Below are positions 39,456 to 49,336 of a stretch of 55,320 bases of DNA, piece after piece. The DNA lies in NCBI GenBank assembly GCA_009844425.1, contig VYBN01000014.1, forward strand, positions 1 through 55,320. The letters are read 5' to 3'. Positions within the stretch are counted from its first letter, which is position 1, and each line of letters opens with the position of its first letter. A model generated the notes under the pieces. It did not search any database. It saw only the letters and a list, made by a program, of their open reading frames with translations, and was not told the origin of the DNA. Source of the DNA: Gammaproteobacteria bacterium (lineage in GTDB: Bacteria > Pseudomonadota > Gammaproteobacteria > Steroidobacterales > Foliamicaceae). The position numbers and the translations under genes are program-made.

Positions 39456-39621
39456 GCCAGCGGATCGGTTTCGGCAGCGCCGCCTGTTCGGCAGTACCGT
39501 CGCCCGCTCGGCCCTTGCCCGGCGGCCCGGCAGGCGGACGCTTGTTATAGCGGTGTGTTCCAGGCCGGCAACGGAGCTGGCGCGGCAAAGGCAGCACGGC
39601 ATTCTGCCTGAGGATCGGCTC

Positions 39622-42600
39622 ATGACAGCACATAGCGAGTCCCCGCCCGGGCGGCAGCGCTTCGGGTTGCCGCCAAAGCAGGGCCTGTACGATCCGGCGC
39701 TGGAGAAGGACAGCTGCGGCATCGGCTTCGTCTGCGATATCAAGGGCCGTCAAAGCAGGGGTATCGTTGAGGATGCGCTCGGCATGAACTGCTCTATGGA
39801 GCATCGCGGCGGTATCGGCTATGAGAAAAACACCGGCGATGGGGCGGGCATCCTGCTGGGTTTGCCGGACCGCTTTCTGCGCCGCGCCGCAGCGGAAGAC
39901 CTCGGCATTGATTTGCCCGAACCCGGCCACTACGGCGTGGGGATCGTGTTCCTGCCCGCCGGCCCGGAGGAACGGGAACGGTGCCTTAAGCTGCTGGAGC
40001 TGGAAATCGAGAGCGCAGGCCAGAGGCTGCTGGGCTGGCGGAAGCTGCCGATCGATCCCGACGGCGCGGACATCGGCAAGGCGGCCAGGGCCGCGATGCC
40101 GCGCATGGCGCAATTGTTTGTTGGCAGTGGTTCAGGCGGAGGGCAGGGCACCCTCCTTTCGGATGCCCCGGGAGAGCAGGACGATCTGACGGAGGATGAG
40201 TTCGAGCGCAAGCTCTACCTGATCCGCAAGCACGCGACCCACCGGCTGCGCAGCGACGAGACCCTGGCGCAGCGGCAGTTGTTCTACATCTGTTCGCTGT
40301 CGTCGAAAGTCATCATCTACAAGGGCATGCTCACGCCCAACCAGATGGCGCCGTTCTTCACCGACCTGGGCCAGCCGGATTTCGAGTCGCACCTGGCCAT
40401 GGTGCATTCGCGCTTCAGCACCAACACCTTCCCGTCCTGGGACCGCGCCCAGCCCAACCGCTTCATGTGCCACAACGGCGAAATCAACACGCTGCTCGGC
40501 AACGTCAACGCGATGAACGCCCGCGAGGGCGTCTTGAGTTCGCCGCTGTTCGGCGGCGACCTTGCCAAGCTCTTTCCCGTCGTGGAGCCAGACTGTTCGG
40601 ACTCCGGGTCCTTCGACAACGTGCTGGAGTTCCTGCTGATGACCGGGCGCAAGCTGCAGGAAGCGGTGCTGATGATGATTCCCGAAGCCTGGCAGCAGCA
40701 CACCGGCATGGACGCGGCCAGGCGCGCGTTCTACGAGTACCACTCCTGCCTGATGGAGCCTTGGGACGGGCCGGCCTCGATCGCGTTCACCGACGGCGCC
40801 TGTATCGGCGCCGTGCTCGACCGCAACGGGCTGCGGCCGAGCCGTTACTACATCACCGACGACGACCGTTGCATCATGGCCTCGGAAGTCGGCGTGGTGC
40901 CGGTCGCCCCGGAGCGCGTCGTGAAGAAGGGGCGCCTGAAGCCGGGCCGCATCTTCCTGATCGACTTCGAGCAGGGCCGCATGATCCCGGACGAGGAAAT
41001 CAAGGGCGAATGGGCGTCCGCCCGTCCTTATGGCGACTGGCTCGAAAGGCAGCGGATCGAACTTGAAGAGCTGCCGCCGGCTTTGCCGCCGGCGCGCGAT
41101 CCGGCCACGCTGACGGCGCGCATGAACGCTTTCGGCTACACCGTCGAGACCATGGACATCATGCTGCAGCCTCTGGTACGGGAGTTGCGCGACCCGCTCG
41201 GCTCGATGGGCAACGATGCCGCGCTGGCCGTGATGTCCGACAAGCCGCGCATGCTCTACGACTACTTCAAGCAGCGTTTCGCCCAGGTCACCAATCCGGC
41301 CATCGACTCGATCCGGGAAGAGGTCATCATGGCGCTGGACTGCTACTGCGGCCCGGAACGGAACCTGCTTCAAACCACGGAGGAGCACGCGCACCGGCTG
41401 CGCATCCCGCATCCGATCCTGGCCAACGAGGAATTGGCCGCGATCAGGCACCTCGATTACCGGGGCTGGAAAACGGCGTCCATCGACATCACCTATGAAG
41501 CCGGTTCGGGCGTGGCGGGCCTGACGGCCGCGCTGGACCGCATCTGCGCCGAATCAAGCCGGGCCATCGACGAGGACTACAGCCTGATCGTGCTCTCCGA
41601 TCGCTCCATCGGGCAGGAGCGGGTGCCGATCAGCGCGCTGCTCGCGGCGGGGGCCGTGCACCATCACCTGGTCGAGACTCACGCGCGCACGCGCATCGGC
41701 ATCATCGTGGAAACGGGCGAGGCCCGCGAAGTGCACCACCACTGCCTGCTGACGGGCTACGGCGCCGACGCCATCAATCCTTATCTCGCTTTCGAGGCCC
41801 TCTGGGATTCTATCGAGAAGGGCTATTTCGACGATGCGCCGCACGTCGCCACCCGCCGGGACGTCGTCGAGGCTTACCGCAAGGGCACCGCCAAGGGCAT
41901 GCTCAAGGTGATGGCCAAGATGGGCATCTCCACGCTGCAGTCGTACAAGGGCGCGCAGATATTCGAGGCGGTGGGGCTGGCGGACGACGTCATCGAGCGC
42001 GCCTTCAGGGGCACCGCGAGCCGGGTGCAGGGCGTGGGCCTGGAGGTCCTCGCCGAGGAGCTGGAGCGCCGTCACGCGCTGGGTTATCCGGGGCGCAACG
42101 GCAACGTCGTGGCGCTCCCGAACCCCGGCGACTTCCACTGGCGCCGGCACGGCGACACGCACCTGTGGGACCCGCAGGCCATCGCCGACCTGCAGGTGGC
42201 TGCGCGCACCAATGACGAAAGCGCCTACTGGCGTTTCGCCGACCACGCGAATCGGGAAAACACCGCGCACGCCAACCTGCGCGGGCTGCTGGACTTCGTG
42301 AGCGGCGCCAACGGCGGGCCCATCAAACTCGACGAGGTCGAACCCGAAAGCGAGATCGTCAAGCGCTTCGCCACCGGGGCGATGAGTTTCGGCTCCATCA
42401 GCGCCGAGTCCCACGAAATGCTGGCCGTGGCCATGAACCGCATCGGCGGCAAGTCGAACACCGGCGAGGGCGGCGAGGATTCGCGCCGCTATACGCCGCT
42501 GCCGAACGGCGATTCCGCGCGCAGCGCGATCAAGCAGGTGGCCAGCGGCCGGTTCGGCGTGACGATCAATTACCTGGCCAATGCCGACGAACTGCAGATC

Positions 42601-44250
42601 AAGATCGTGCAGGGCGCCAAGCCGGGGGAGGGCGGCGAACTGCCCGGCCGCAAGGTCGATGAGACCATCGCCGCGATCCGCCATTCGACGCCCGGAGTGG
42701 GGCTCATCAGCCCGCCGCCGCACCACGACATCTATTCGATCGAGGACATCGCCCAGCTCATCCACGACCTGAAGAACGGCAACCCCGAAGCGCGGATCAG
42801 CGTCAAGCTCGGGGCCGAGATCGGCGTGGGGGCGGTGGCCGCTGGCGTCACCAAGGCGCGCTCGGACCACCTCGTGATCGCCGGAGACTCGGGCGGCACC
42901 GGGGCCTCGCCGCTCACTTCGATCAAGCACGCGGGGCTTCCCTGGGAGCTGGGCATAGCCGAGACCCACCAGACCTTGGTGGTCAACAACCTGCGCTCGC
43001 GGGTGGTGCTGCAGACCGACGGCCAGCTCAAGACCGGGCGCGACGTCGCGATCGCCTGCCTGCTCGGCGCCGAGGAGTTCGGTTTCTCCACCGCGCCTCT
43101 GATCGCGCTGGGCTGCATCATGATGCGCAAGTGCCATCTCAACACCTGCCCCGTGGGCATCGCCACGCAGGACCCGGCCCTGCGCGCGAAGTTCGAGGGC
43201 CTGCCGGAACACGTCATCAACTATTTCTTCATGGTCGCGAAGGAAATGCGCCGGATCATGGCCGAGCTGGGCTTCCGCACGGTCAACCAGATGGTGGGCC
43301 GGGTGGATGCGCTCGACGCCTCCGCGGCGGTCGATCACTGGAAGGCCGGCGGCATCGACCTGACGGAGCTGCTGACGCCCGCGCAGGAGCCGCCGGATTT
43401 CCTGGGCGCCTACGCCATGCACGAGCAGGACCACGGCCTGGAGCGCGCGCTGGACTACAAGCTGATCGAGCTGGCCGAACCGGCGCTGGAACGCGGCGAA
43501 CAGGTTTACGAGGAATTGCCCATCAGCAATGCCAACCGCGTCGTGGGCGGCATACTTTCCAACGCCATCATCCGGCGCCGCGGTCCGGAGATGCTGCCGG
43601 ACGGCTCCATCCACTTCAAGTTCCGCGGTCACGCCGGGCAGAGCTTCGGCTGCTGGCTGGCCCGCGGCGTGACACTGGAGGTCGAGGGCGACGCCAACGA
43701 CTACGTGGGCAAGGGCCTGTCCGGCGGGCGCGTGATCATCTACCCGCCCGCGGAGTCGCGCTTCACGCCGGAAGACAACATCCTGGTCGGCAACGTCGTG
43801 CTCTACGGCGCCACCTCCGGCGAGTGCTTCTTCCGGGGGGTGGCGGCGGAGCGGTTCTGCGTGCGCAACAGCGGCGCCCGCGCGGTCGTCGAGGGCATCG
43901 GCGACCACGGCTGCGAATACATGACCGGCGGGCGAGTGGTCATTCTCGGGCGCACCGGGCGCAACTTCGCCGCCGGCATGAGCGGCGGCGTGGCCTACGT
44001 CTGGAACCCGCACGGGGAATTCGCCGACCTCTGCAACCCCGAGATGGTCGAGCTGGAACCGCTGGACGCGGAACCGGACCGGGCCGAGGTGCGGGAACTG
44101 ATCGAACGGCACCTGCGCTTCACCGGTTCCACCGTCGCCCGGGCGATACTCGAAGACTGGCGGAACAGCGTCGGGCAGTTCGTGAAGGTCATGCCCGTGG
44201 ACTACAAGCGGGTGCTTGAACAGCTCAAGACCGCTGCCGCCGCAGCCTGA
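39622..44250 (+). CDS. gltB: glutamate synthase large subunit
   Basis: GltB makes glutamate from glutamine and 2-oxoglutarate with GltD. I start at the ATG at 39622 (1,542 residues); the open frame upstream has no family sequence. Cys32 in EKDSCGIGF is the N-terminal nucleophile exposed after removal of a 31-residue propeptide. The glutaminase domain includes [19 protein letters not shown]. The FMN synthase domain has [16 protein letters not shown] and [10 protein letters not shown], and [13 protein letters not shown] carries the 3Fe-4S cysteines. The C-terminal beta-helix ([24 protein letters not shown]) is complete. gltD follows 11 bp downstream. Confidence 0.97.
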   Translation: MTAHSESPPGRQRFGLPPKQGLYDPALEKDSCGIGFVCDIKGRQSRGIVEDALGMNCSMEHRGGIGYEKNTGDGAGILLGLPDRFLRRAAAEDLGIDLPEPGHYGVGIVFLPAGPEERERCLKLLELEIESAGQRLLGWRKLPIDPDGADIGKAARAAMPRMAQLFVGSGSGGGQGTLLSDAPGEQDDLTEDEFERKLYLIRKHATHRLRSDETLAQRQLFYICSLSSKVIIYKGMLTPNQMAPFFTDLGQPDFESHLAMVHSRFSTNTFPSWDRAQPNRFMCHNGEINTLLGNVNAMNAREGVLSSPLFGGDLAKLFPVVEPDCSDSGSFDNVLEFLLMTGRKLQEAVLMMIPEAWQQHTGMDAARRAFYEYHSCLMEPWDGPASIAFTDGACIGAVLDRNGLRPSRYYITDDDRCIMASEVGVVPVAPERVVKKGRLKPGRIFLIDFEQGRMIPDEEIKGEWASARPYGDWLERQRIELEELPPALPPARDPATLTARMNAFGYTVETMDIMLQPLVRELRDPLGSMGNDAALAVMSDKPRMLYDYFKQRFAQVTNPAIDSIREEVIMALDCYCGPERNLLQTTEEHAHRLRIPHPILANEELAAIRHLDYRGWKTASIDITYEAGSGVAGLTAALDRICAESSRAIDEDYSLIVLSDRSIGQERVPISALLAAGAVHHHLVETHARTRIGIIVETGEAREVHHHCLLTGYGADAINPYLAFEALWDSIEKGYFDDAPHVATRRDVVEAYRKGTAKGMLKVMAKMGISTLQSYKGAQIFEAVGLADDVIERAFRGTASRVQGVGLEVLAEELERRHALGYPGRNGNVVALPNPGDFHWRRHGDTHLWDPQAIADLQVAARTNDESAYWRFADHANRENTAHANLRGLLDFVSGANGGPIKLDEVEPESEIVKRFATGAMSFGSISAESHEMLAVAMNRIGGKSNTGEGGEDSRRYTPLPNGDSARSAIKQVASGRFGVTINYLANADELQIKIVQGAKPGEGGELPGRKVDETIAAIRHSTPGVGLISPPPHHDIYSIEDIAQLIHDLKNGNPEARISVKLGAEIGVGAVAAGVTKARSDHLVIAGDSGGTGASPLTSIKHAGLPWELGIAETHQTLVVNNLRSRVVLQTDGQLKTGRDVAIACLLGAEEFGFSTAPLIALGCIMMRKCHLNTCPVGIATQDPALRAKFEGLPEHVINYFFMVAKEMRRIMAELGFRTVNQMVGRVDALDASAAVDHWKAGGIDLTELLTPAQEPPDFLGAYAMHEQDHGLERALDYKLIELAEPALERGEQVYEELPISNANRVVGGILSNAIIRRRGPEMLPDGSIHFKFRGHAGQSFGCWLARGVTLEVEGDANDYVGKGLSGGRVIIYPPAESRFTPEDNILVGNVVLYGATSGECFFRGVAAERFCVRNSGARAVVEGIGDHGCEYMTGGRVVILGRTGRNFAAGMSGGVAYVWNPHGEFADLCNPEMVELEPLDAEPDRAEVRELIERHLRFTGSTVARAILEDWRNSVGQFVKVMPVDYKRVLEQLKTAAAAA

Positions 44251-44261
44251 GCAGAAGCGCG

Positions 44262-45776
44262 ATGGGCAAGACGACGGGTTTCATGGAGTACGCGCGCGCG
44301 TCCGCGCCGTATCGCGACGCGAACGAGCGCCTGCGCGATTTCCGGGAGATCTACACCGGACCCGACGCCGCGCATCTCGCCCGGCAGGGCGCGCGCTGCA
44401 TGGATTGCGGAGTGCCGTTCTGCCAGTCCGACGAGGGCTGCCCGATCCACAACCTGATCCCGGAGTGGAACGACCTGATCTACCGGGACCAGTGGCGCGA
44501 ATCGCTCGACCGCCTGCACAAGACCAACAATTTCCCGGAATTTACCGGGCGGGTATGCCCGGCGCCCTGCGAAGGCGCCTGCGTGCTCGGGATCACCGAC
44601 CCCGCGGTCACGATCAAGGACATCGAGATGGCCATCGCCGACCGCGGTTTCGAGGAAGGCTGGATCGTCGCCGAGCCTCCGTCTTTCCGCACCGGACGAC
44701 GCGTCGCGGTGATCGGCTCCGGGCCCGCCGGGCTCGCCGCCGCGCAGCAGTTGAACCGGGCCGGCCACGTCGCCGTCATCTACGAGCGCGCCGACCGCAT
44801 CGGCGGCCTTTTGACCTACGGCATCCCGAACATGAAGCTCGACAAGGTGGAGATCGTCGAGCGGCGCCTGGACCTGATGCGCGAGGAGGGCGTGGAGTTC
44901 CGCGTCAACGCGGACGTCGGCGACGGGTCCGAAGGCTCCATCGACGTGCGCGAACTGGCGAAGGACTACGACGCCGTGCTGCTGGCGACCGGGGCGACCG
45001 TTCCGCGCGACCTGCCGATACCGGGGCGCGATCTCGACGGCGTGCACTTCGCGATGGACTTTCTTACGCAAAACACCCGCAGCCTGCTCGATTCGAATCT
45101 CGCCGACGGCAACTATATTTCCGCGAAAGACAAGGACGTGATCGTGATCGGCGGCGGCGACACCGGCACCGACTGCATCGGCACGGCGCTCCGCCACGGC
45201 TGCAAAAGCCTGGTCAACTTCGAGCTGCTCCCGCAGCCGCCGGCGACGCGGGCGCCGAACAACCCCTGGCCCACCTGGCCGGTGATTTTCCGCACCGAAT
45301 ACGGGCACGAGGAGTCCGCGACGATGTTCGGCAAGGACCCGCGCGTCTACCTGATCTCGTCAACGGAATTCGTCGCGCGCACGGATGGCGGGACGCGCGA
45401 GAACGCGTCCCGCGCCAACGGAACCGCGAAAAATGGACGGCGAGTTGCCGGTATTCGCACTGTTGACGTCCAATTGAAGGACGGCAAGTTCGAAAACGTG
45501 CCCGGTAGCGAGCGGGAGTGGCCGGCCGACCTGGTGCTGCTGGCCATGGGTTTTCTACGCCCCGAGCACGCCGTCTCCGACGCGCTGGACCTGGCCTACG
45601 ACGCTCGCGGCAACTACCGGGCCGATTACGGCAAGTACCGGACCAACGTGGAAAACGTCTTCGCCGCCGGCGACTGCCGCCGCGGCCAGTCACTGATCGT
45701 GAACGCGATCAACGAGGGCCGCGAAGCCGCCCGAGAGATCGACCGCCACCTCATGGGCTCCACCGAACTCCCCTAA
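44262..45776 (+). CDS. gltD: glutamate synthase small subunit
   Basis: GltD feeds electrons from NADPH to GltB. The 504 residues begin with the 4Fe-4S cysteine region ([10 protein letters not shown] near 46-55, then [10 protein letters not shown] near 98-107). Two Rossmann motifs follow: FAD at [15 protein letters not shown] and NADPH at [33 protein letters not shown] closes the FAD domain. Residues of about 376-391 ([17 protein letters not shown]) form a longer loop than in typical GltD (about 470-490 residues), encoded by a perfect hairpin at 45388-45413. All catalytic motifs are intact. Confidence 0.96.
   Translation: MGKTTGFMEYARASAPYRDANERLRDFREIYTGPDAAHLARQGARCMDCGVPFCQSDEGCPIHNLIPEWNDLIYRDQWRESLDRLHKTNNFPEFTGRVCPAPCEGACVLGITDPAVTIKDIEMAIADRGFEEGWIVAEPPSFRTGRRVAVIGSGPAGLAAAQQLNRAGHVAVIYERADRIGGLLTYGIPNMKLDKVEIVERRLDLMREEGVEFRVNADVGDGSEGSIDVRELAKDYDAVLLATGATVPRDLPIPGRDLDGVHFAMDFLTQNTRSLLDSNLADGNYISAKDKDVIVIGGGDTGTDCIGTALRHGCKSLVNFELLPQPPATRAPNNPWPTWPVIFRTEYGHEESATMFGKDPRVYLISSTEFVARTDGGTRENASRANGTAKNGRRVAGIRTVDVQLKDGKFENVPGSEREWPADLVLLAMGFLRPEHAVSDALDLAYDARGNYRADYGKYRTNVENVFAAGDCRRGQSLIVNAINEGREAAREIDRHLMGSTELP
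45388..45413. repeat. perfect hairpin within gltD coding sequence
   Basis: GCGGGACGCG and CGCGTCCCGC form an exact 10-bp inverted repeat around CGAGAA. It encodes a glycine/threonine/asparagine-rich loop where relatives are shorter. It could be a second in-frame palindrome insertion, though it does not match the GGGAGCGAGGGC family closely and may be chance. Confidence 0.45.
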
Positions 45777-45792
45777 CAACGCAACCTCGGAC

Positions 45793-45916
45793 AGCCCTCC
45801 GTTCTTTCCGCTCCCCCTCCTCTTCGGAGACGCATGAACCCATCCATGGGGCTCGGCGGCGGCTGCCCTGCCGCCGACGCTCCGCAGAGGAGGGGGAGCG
45901 GAAAGAACGGAGGGCT
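45793..45916. repeat. variable-arm palindrome, copy 3
   Basis: The 37-bp arms 45793-45829 and 45880-45916 are inverted repeats with one mismatch, starting AGCCCTCCGTTCTTTCCGCT. The 50-bp centre, read on the minus strand, contains GTCGGCGGCAGGGCAGCCGC and GGATGGGTTCATGCGT, matching copy 2. It lies between the convergent gltD and HMG-CoA lyase genes; its right end reaches the lyase stop codon. Confidence 0.85.
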
Positions 45917-46853
45917 AGGCGGTGCCCCAGCCGGGGTGGAAGCCGAGGGGCAGGCCGGCTTCGGGGGTGAAGCCGTACATTTCGGTGCTGGGCAATGCTT
46001 CGTTGACCACGTCGCGGACCTTCAGCAGGCGGTCGATGTCGATGCCGGTCTTCAGGCCCATGGACTCGAGCATGAAGACGAGGTCTTCGGTGACGATGTT
46101 GCCGCTGGCGCCGGGGGCGAAGGGGCAGCCGCCGATGCCGCCCAGCGAACTGTCGAGCGTCGTGATGCCTTCTTCCAGAGCCGCCATCGCGTTGGCCAGC
46201 CCCAGGCCGCGCGTGTTGTGCAGGTGCACCCCGGTGAGCTTTTCCTCGCCGATCTCGGAGCGCACCAGGCGCACCAGCCGGCGGATCTGGGTGGGGTTGG
46301 CGTAGCCGGTGGTGTCGGACAGTCCGACTTCTCGGCAACCCGCGTCGACCAGCGCGTGGGCCAGTTCCAGCACCTTGCTTTCGGGGACGGGCCCTTCCAT
46401 CGTGCAGCCGAACGCGGTGGCGATTCCGGCCTCGAATATCGGGCGGCGCTCCTCGGGAAGTTCGTCCAGCATCTCGTTGATGCGCCGGACCTCCTCGAGC
46501 ATTTCGGCGTGGTTCTTGCGCACGTTCGCCTGGCTGTGCGTCTCGCTGGCCGAAACCGGGATGCTCACCTTGTGGGCGCCGGCGGCGACCGCCCGTTCCA
46601 CGCCCTTGAGGTTCGGCGCCAGGGTGGTGACGTGCAAACCGGGAATGGTCACGGCGTAGCGCACGAGTTCCTCGCAGTCGGACATCTGCGGCAGCAGTTT
46701 GGGCGGCACGAAGGAGCCCACTTCGATTTCGGGCACGCCCGCGGCGGCCTCCGCCCTGATCCAGGCCTTCTTGGCCTCGGTGGGCATGATCACCTTGAGG
46801 CTCTGCAGGCCGTCGCGCGGCCCCACTTCGCTTACCAGAACGTCAATGGACAT
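45915..46853 (-). CDS. mvaB: hydroxymethylglutaryl-CoA lyase
   Basis: It cleaves HMG-CoA to acetoacetate and acetyl-CoA, the last step of leucine and some terpenoid degradation. The 312-residue TIM-barrel protein has EVGPRDGLQ (9-17) for metal and substrate binding, the ligands HLHNTRG (near 208-214) and the family signature GIGGCPFAPGASGNIVTED (near 236-254) with catalytic Cys. The cysteine signature separates it from isopropylmalate and homocitrate synthases. It is 12 bp downstream of a small conserved-type gene on the same strand. Confidence 0.94.
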   Translation of the reverse strand: MSIDVLVSEVGPRDGLQSLKVIMPTEAKKAWIRAEAAAGVPEIEVGSFVPPKLLPQMSDCEELVRYAVTIPGLHVTTLAPNLKGVERAVAAGAHKVSIPVSASETHSQANVRKNHAEMLEEVRRINEMLDELPEERRPIFEAGIATAFGCTMEGPVPESKVLELAHALVDAGCREVGLSDTTGYANPTQIRRLVRLVRSEIGEEKLTGVHLHNTRGLGLANAMAALEEGITTLDSSLGGIGGCPFAPGASGNIVTEDLVFMLESMGLKTGIDIDRLLKVRDVVNEALPSTEMYGFTPEAGLPLGFHPGWGTA

Positions 46854-46865
46854 TGGGCGCCGGCT

Positions 46866-47162
46866 TCAGCTATTGCGGGTGGCCGCCTGCGCCCGCTGCT
46901 GGCTCTTGCGGCCGATCCGCGTGAGATGCACGCGGCTGGTCTTGCCCGCGCGCCGCTCGTTCAATCGCGATACGAGACTCGTGACCTCTTCGCGCACCTC
47001 GTCGGCCTCGCCCTGCTTGTAGCCCGTAATGGTTGTGGTCCCCTGGGTCAGCTCGTAGCGATACCAGTTGTCGGCGTCGGAACCGTCCGGAGAAGCGGTC
47101 TGTTCCAGGGTCACGATCTCAAATGGCCGGGCGGCCGGCATTACGTTGGTGTCATCGGTCAT
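46866..47162 (-). CDS. small hypothetical protein upstream of mvaB
   Basis: From an ATG at 47162 the product has 98 residues (an alternative start adds two). It reads as a beta-rich N-terminal half (ARPFEIVTLEQTA, NWYRYELTQGTTTITGYKQG) followed by a helix (ADEVREEVTSLVSRLNERR) and a basic tail ending in RKSQQRAQAATRNS. No membrane segment or known catalytic motif. The tight spacing to mvaB (12 bp) suggests one operon. Function unknown to me. Confidence 0.6.
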   Translation of the reverse strand: MTDDTNVMPAARPFEIVTLEQTASPDGSDADNWYRYELTQGTTTITGYKQGEADEVREEVTSLVSRLNERRAGKTSRVHLTRIGRKSQQRAQAATRNS

Positions 47163-47290
47163 AACCACAACATTTTACACTCCCCTCCGGGAGCGACTTT
47201 GGGCGGAAATCGTTGGCCGATGCAGCCGGAAGCTGGCATTGGACCGGCTGTGAGGCTACATTACCGGGCGGAGGGACTCCGGCACTTTTC

Positions 47291-48152
47291 ATGAATAACT
47301 CGGATGGGCGGGCAACCGTCACGCTGACGGGCCTTGCGCCGCTGGAAGTCCTCAAGGGAGGCAGCGGCCCGCAACTCCTTTGGCTGCATGGTGAAGAAGG
47401 GCAGCGCGGCTGGCTGCCGCACCACGCGCGCCTGGCGGAGCGATGACGCCGGAGGAGCGGGCCGCCTGGGACCAGTGCCGCACCACGCGCGCCTGGCGGA
47501 GCGCTTCACGGTCCTGGCGCCGACCCTGCCCGGCATCGGCGCATCGGTGCTGCCCGAGTGGGTGAACGGCGTGCGCGACATCGCGAAAGTCCTGCTTGCG
47601 GCGCTCGATGGCGGCGGGATCGGCAATTGCATTCTGGGCGGCGTTTCCATGGGCGGCTGGATCGCGGCGGAAATGGCTTCGATGGAGCCCGGCCGGTTCG
47701 CGGGACTGGTGCTGACCGGTTCGCAGGGCACCGCCACCGGCGAGATGAACACGCCGGACCTGTTCCTGATGCCGTACCGCCGGTACATCTCGTTCGGCTA
47801 CAACGACGCCCGCTCGGCCGCGTTCCAGGACCTGTGGTCGGGCGAACTCGATGACGACGCGGTAACGCAGGACCTGGAAGTGATGGAACTCGCTGCGCTG
47901 CTCGGTTTCAAGCCGTACATGCACGACCGGTCGCTGCTGCCGGCGCTGGCCCGCTTCACGAACCCGGCGCTGCTGCTGTGGGGAGCGAACGACGTCATCA
48001 CGCCGCGGACGGTCGCCGAACGCTTCCTGGACGCGTTGCCCGCGGCCGAACTGGTTACGATCGGCGACGCCGGGCACTACGCGCACCTGGAGAAGCCCGT
48101 CGAATTCGCCGACGCCGTGACCGGCTTCGGCGCCGTGCTGAAGGCGGACTGA
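47291..48152 (+). pseudogene. alpha/beta hydrolase gene disrupted by a 61-bp insertion
   Basis: The first part (47291-47446) reads MNNSDGRATVTLTG... LLWLHGEEGQRGWLPHHARLAER then stops. The same protein resumes in another frame from about 47475 as VPHHARLAERFTVLAPTLPG, with nucleophile Ser in ILGGVSMGGWIAAEM (GxSxGG), Asp in LLLWGANDVI and His in GDAGHYAHLE. A 28-bp sequence encoding PHHARLAER is present twice (47415-47442, 47476-47503), 61 bp apart, which shifts the frame. Removing one 61-bp unit restores a normal hydrolase of about 266 residues. A GTG at 47475 could start a truncated form lacking the oxyanion-side HG motif. Confidence 0.8.
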
Positions 48153-48155
48153 ACG

Positions 48156-49334
48156 ATGTTTCAACTGCATTACTTCGTCAACCATCCCTACCTGGGTTAT
48201 CCGCATGAAGCGGCGGCCGAATTCGGCGCCGTGATGCTCAAGTTCTCCAATCGTTACTTTGACGGAGAGCGCGCGGCCGAGTTGTTCGAGCGCTACCACG
48301 AGGAATACGTGGTGGCCGAGCAGTTGGGCTTCGACTCCATCGTCGTCAACGAGCATCACAACGCCCCGGCGGCCATGTCTCCTGCGCCCAACCTGTACGC
48401 GGCGGTCGTGGCCAAGCTCACCGAACGCGTGAAGATCTTCATAGCCGGCAACATCCTCCCGATCAACGGCAACCCGGTCCGCCTGGCCGAGGAGCTGGCG
48501 CTGATCGACCTGTTCTCGAAGGGGCGGCTCATTTCCGGTTTCGTGCGGGGCGGGGCGGTCGAGTCGCTGGCCATGTCGGTCAACACGCTGCACAACCGGG
48601 ATATGTTCGCCGAGGCGCACGACCTGATCCTGAAGACCTGGACCCAGCCCGGACCGTTCGTCTGGGAGGGCAAGCACTACAACTACCGTTGCGTCAATCC
48701 CTGGGTGCTGCCGCTGCAGAAGCCGCATCCGCCGGTCATGATTCCGGGATCCACCAGCCGCGAGACCGTTGAGTTCGCCGCCGAGCGCGGCTATCCCTAC
48801 GTGGCCCTGGCCACCCGGCTGGAGGCGACCGATGCGCTGTTCAAGGCCTATGACGAGATCGCGGTAGAGCATGGGCATACGCCGACGCCCGCCCACCGCG
48901 GCTACTTCACCCGCGTGCACGTGGCGCCCACCGACGAGCAGGCGCTGGAGGAGGGCCGGGAGCAGTTCGGCGGCCGTGTGGCGCAGGTCACGAGCATGGT
49001 GGACATGAAGATCCATCCCGACGTGGGTGCCTGGATGGCGCCGCCGGGCTACGTGAGCCGCGAGGCGGCCATCGCCAGGCGCCGATACATGGGCGGAACG
49101 CCCTACGCCTTCTTCACCCAGGTCTACGAGAAGGCGCTGGAGACCCGCCAGATCATTGTCGGAAGCCCCGAAACGGTCGCGCGGCAACTGAACGAACTGC
49201 GCGTAAGGTTCGGCGTGGGGCACCTGGGCGTTTCCCACTTCGCCGTGGAGGACTACGGCCACACCCTGCGCAACCTGGAACTTCTCGGCAACGAGGTGTT
49301 TCCGCGCCTGCGGAAAATGGCCGCCGGGGACTGA
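48156..49334 (+). CDS. luciferase-like flavin-dependent monooxygenase
   Basis: This 392-residue member of the LLM-class flavin oxidoreductases would use FMNH2 and oxygen on an unknown organic substrate. The TIM-barrel features are LGFDSIVVNEHHN (near 49-61), VKIFIAGNILPINGNPVRLAEELALIDLFSKGRL (near 92-125, strand and phosphate region), and PPVMIPGSTSRETVEFAAERGYPYV (near 192-216). It starts 3 bp after the hydrolase stop and is followed 2 bp later by a transporter gene, so the three probably form a catabolic operon. Oxidative cleavage of a cyclic ketone or ester is plausible but unproven. Confidence 0.88.
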   Translation: MFQLHYFVNHPYLGYPHEAAAEFGAVMLKFSNRYFDGERAAELFERYHEEYVVAEQLGFDSIVVNEHHNAPAAMSPAPNLYAAVVAKLTERVKIFIAGNILPINGNPVRLAEELALIDLFSKGRLISGFVRGGAVESLAMSVNTLHNRDMFAEAHDLILKTWTQPGPFVWEGKHYNYRCVNPWVLPLQKPHPPVMIPGSTSRETVEFAAERGYPYVALATRLEATDALFKAYDEIAVEHGHTPTPAHRGYFTRVHVAPTDEQALEEGREQFGGRVAQVTSMVDMKIHPDVGAWMAPPGYVSREAAIARRRYMGGTPYAFFTQVYEKALETRQIIVGSPETVARQLNELRVRFGVGHLGVSHFAVEDYGHTLRNLELLGNEVFPRLRKMAAGD

Positions 49335-49336
49335 GC

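Noticed and set aside
41554..44112. 852-codon open frame antisense to gltB
   Set aside because: GC-rich third-position shadow of a real gene: no domain, no start signal, and gltB on the other strand is full length with all motifs.
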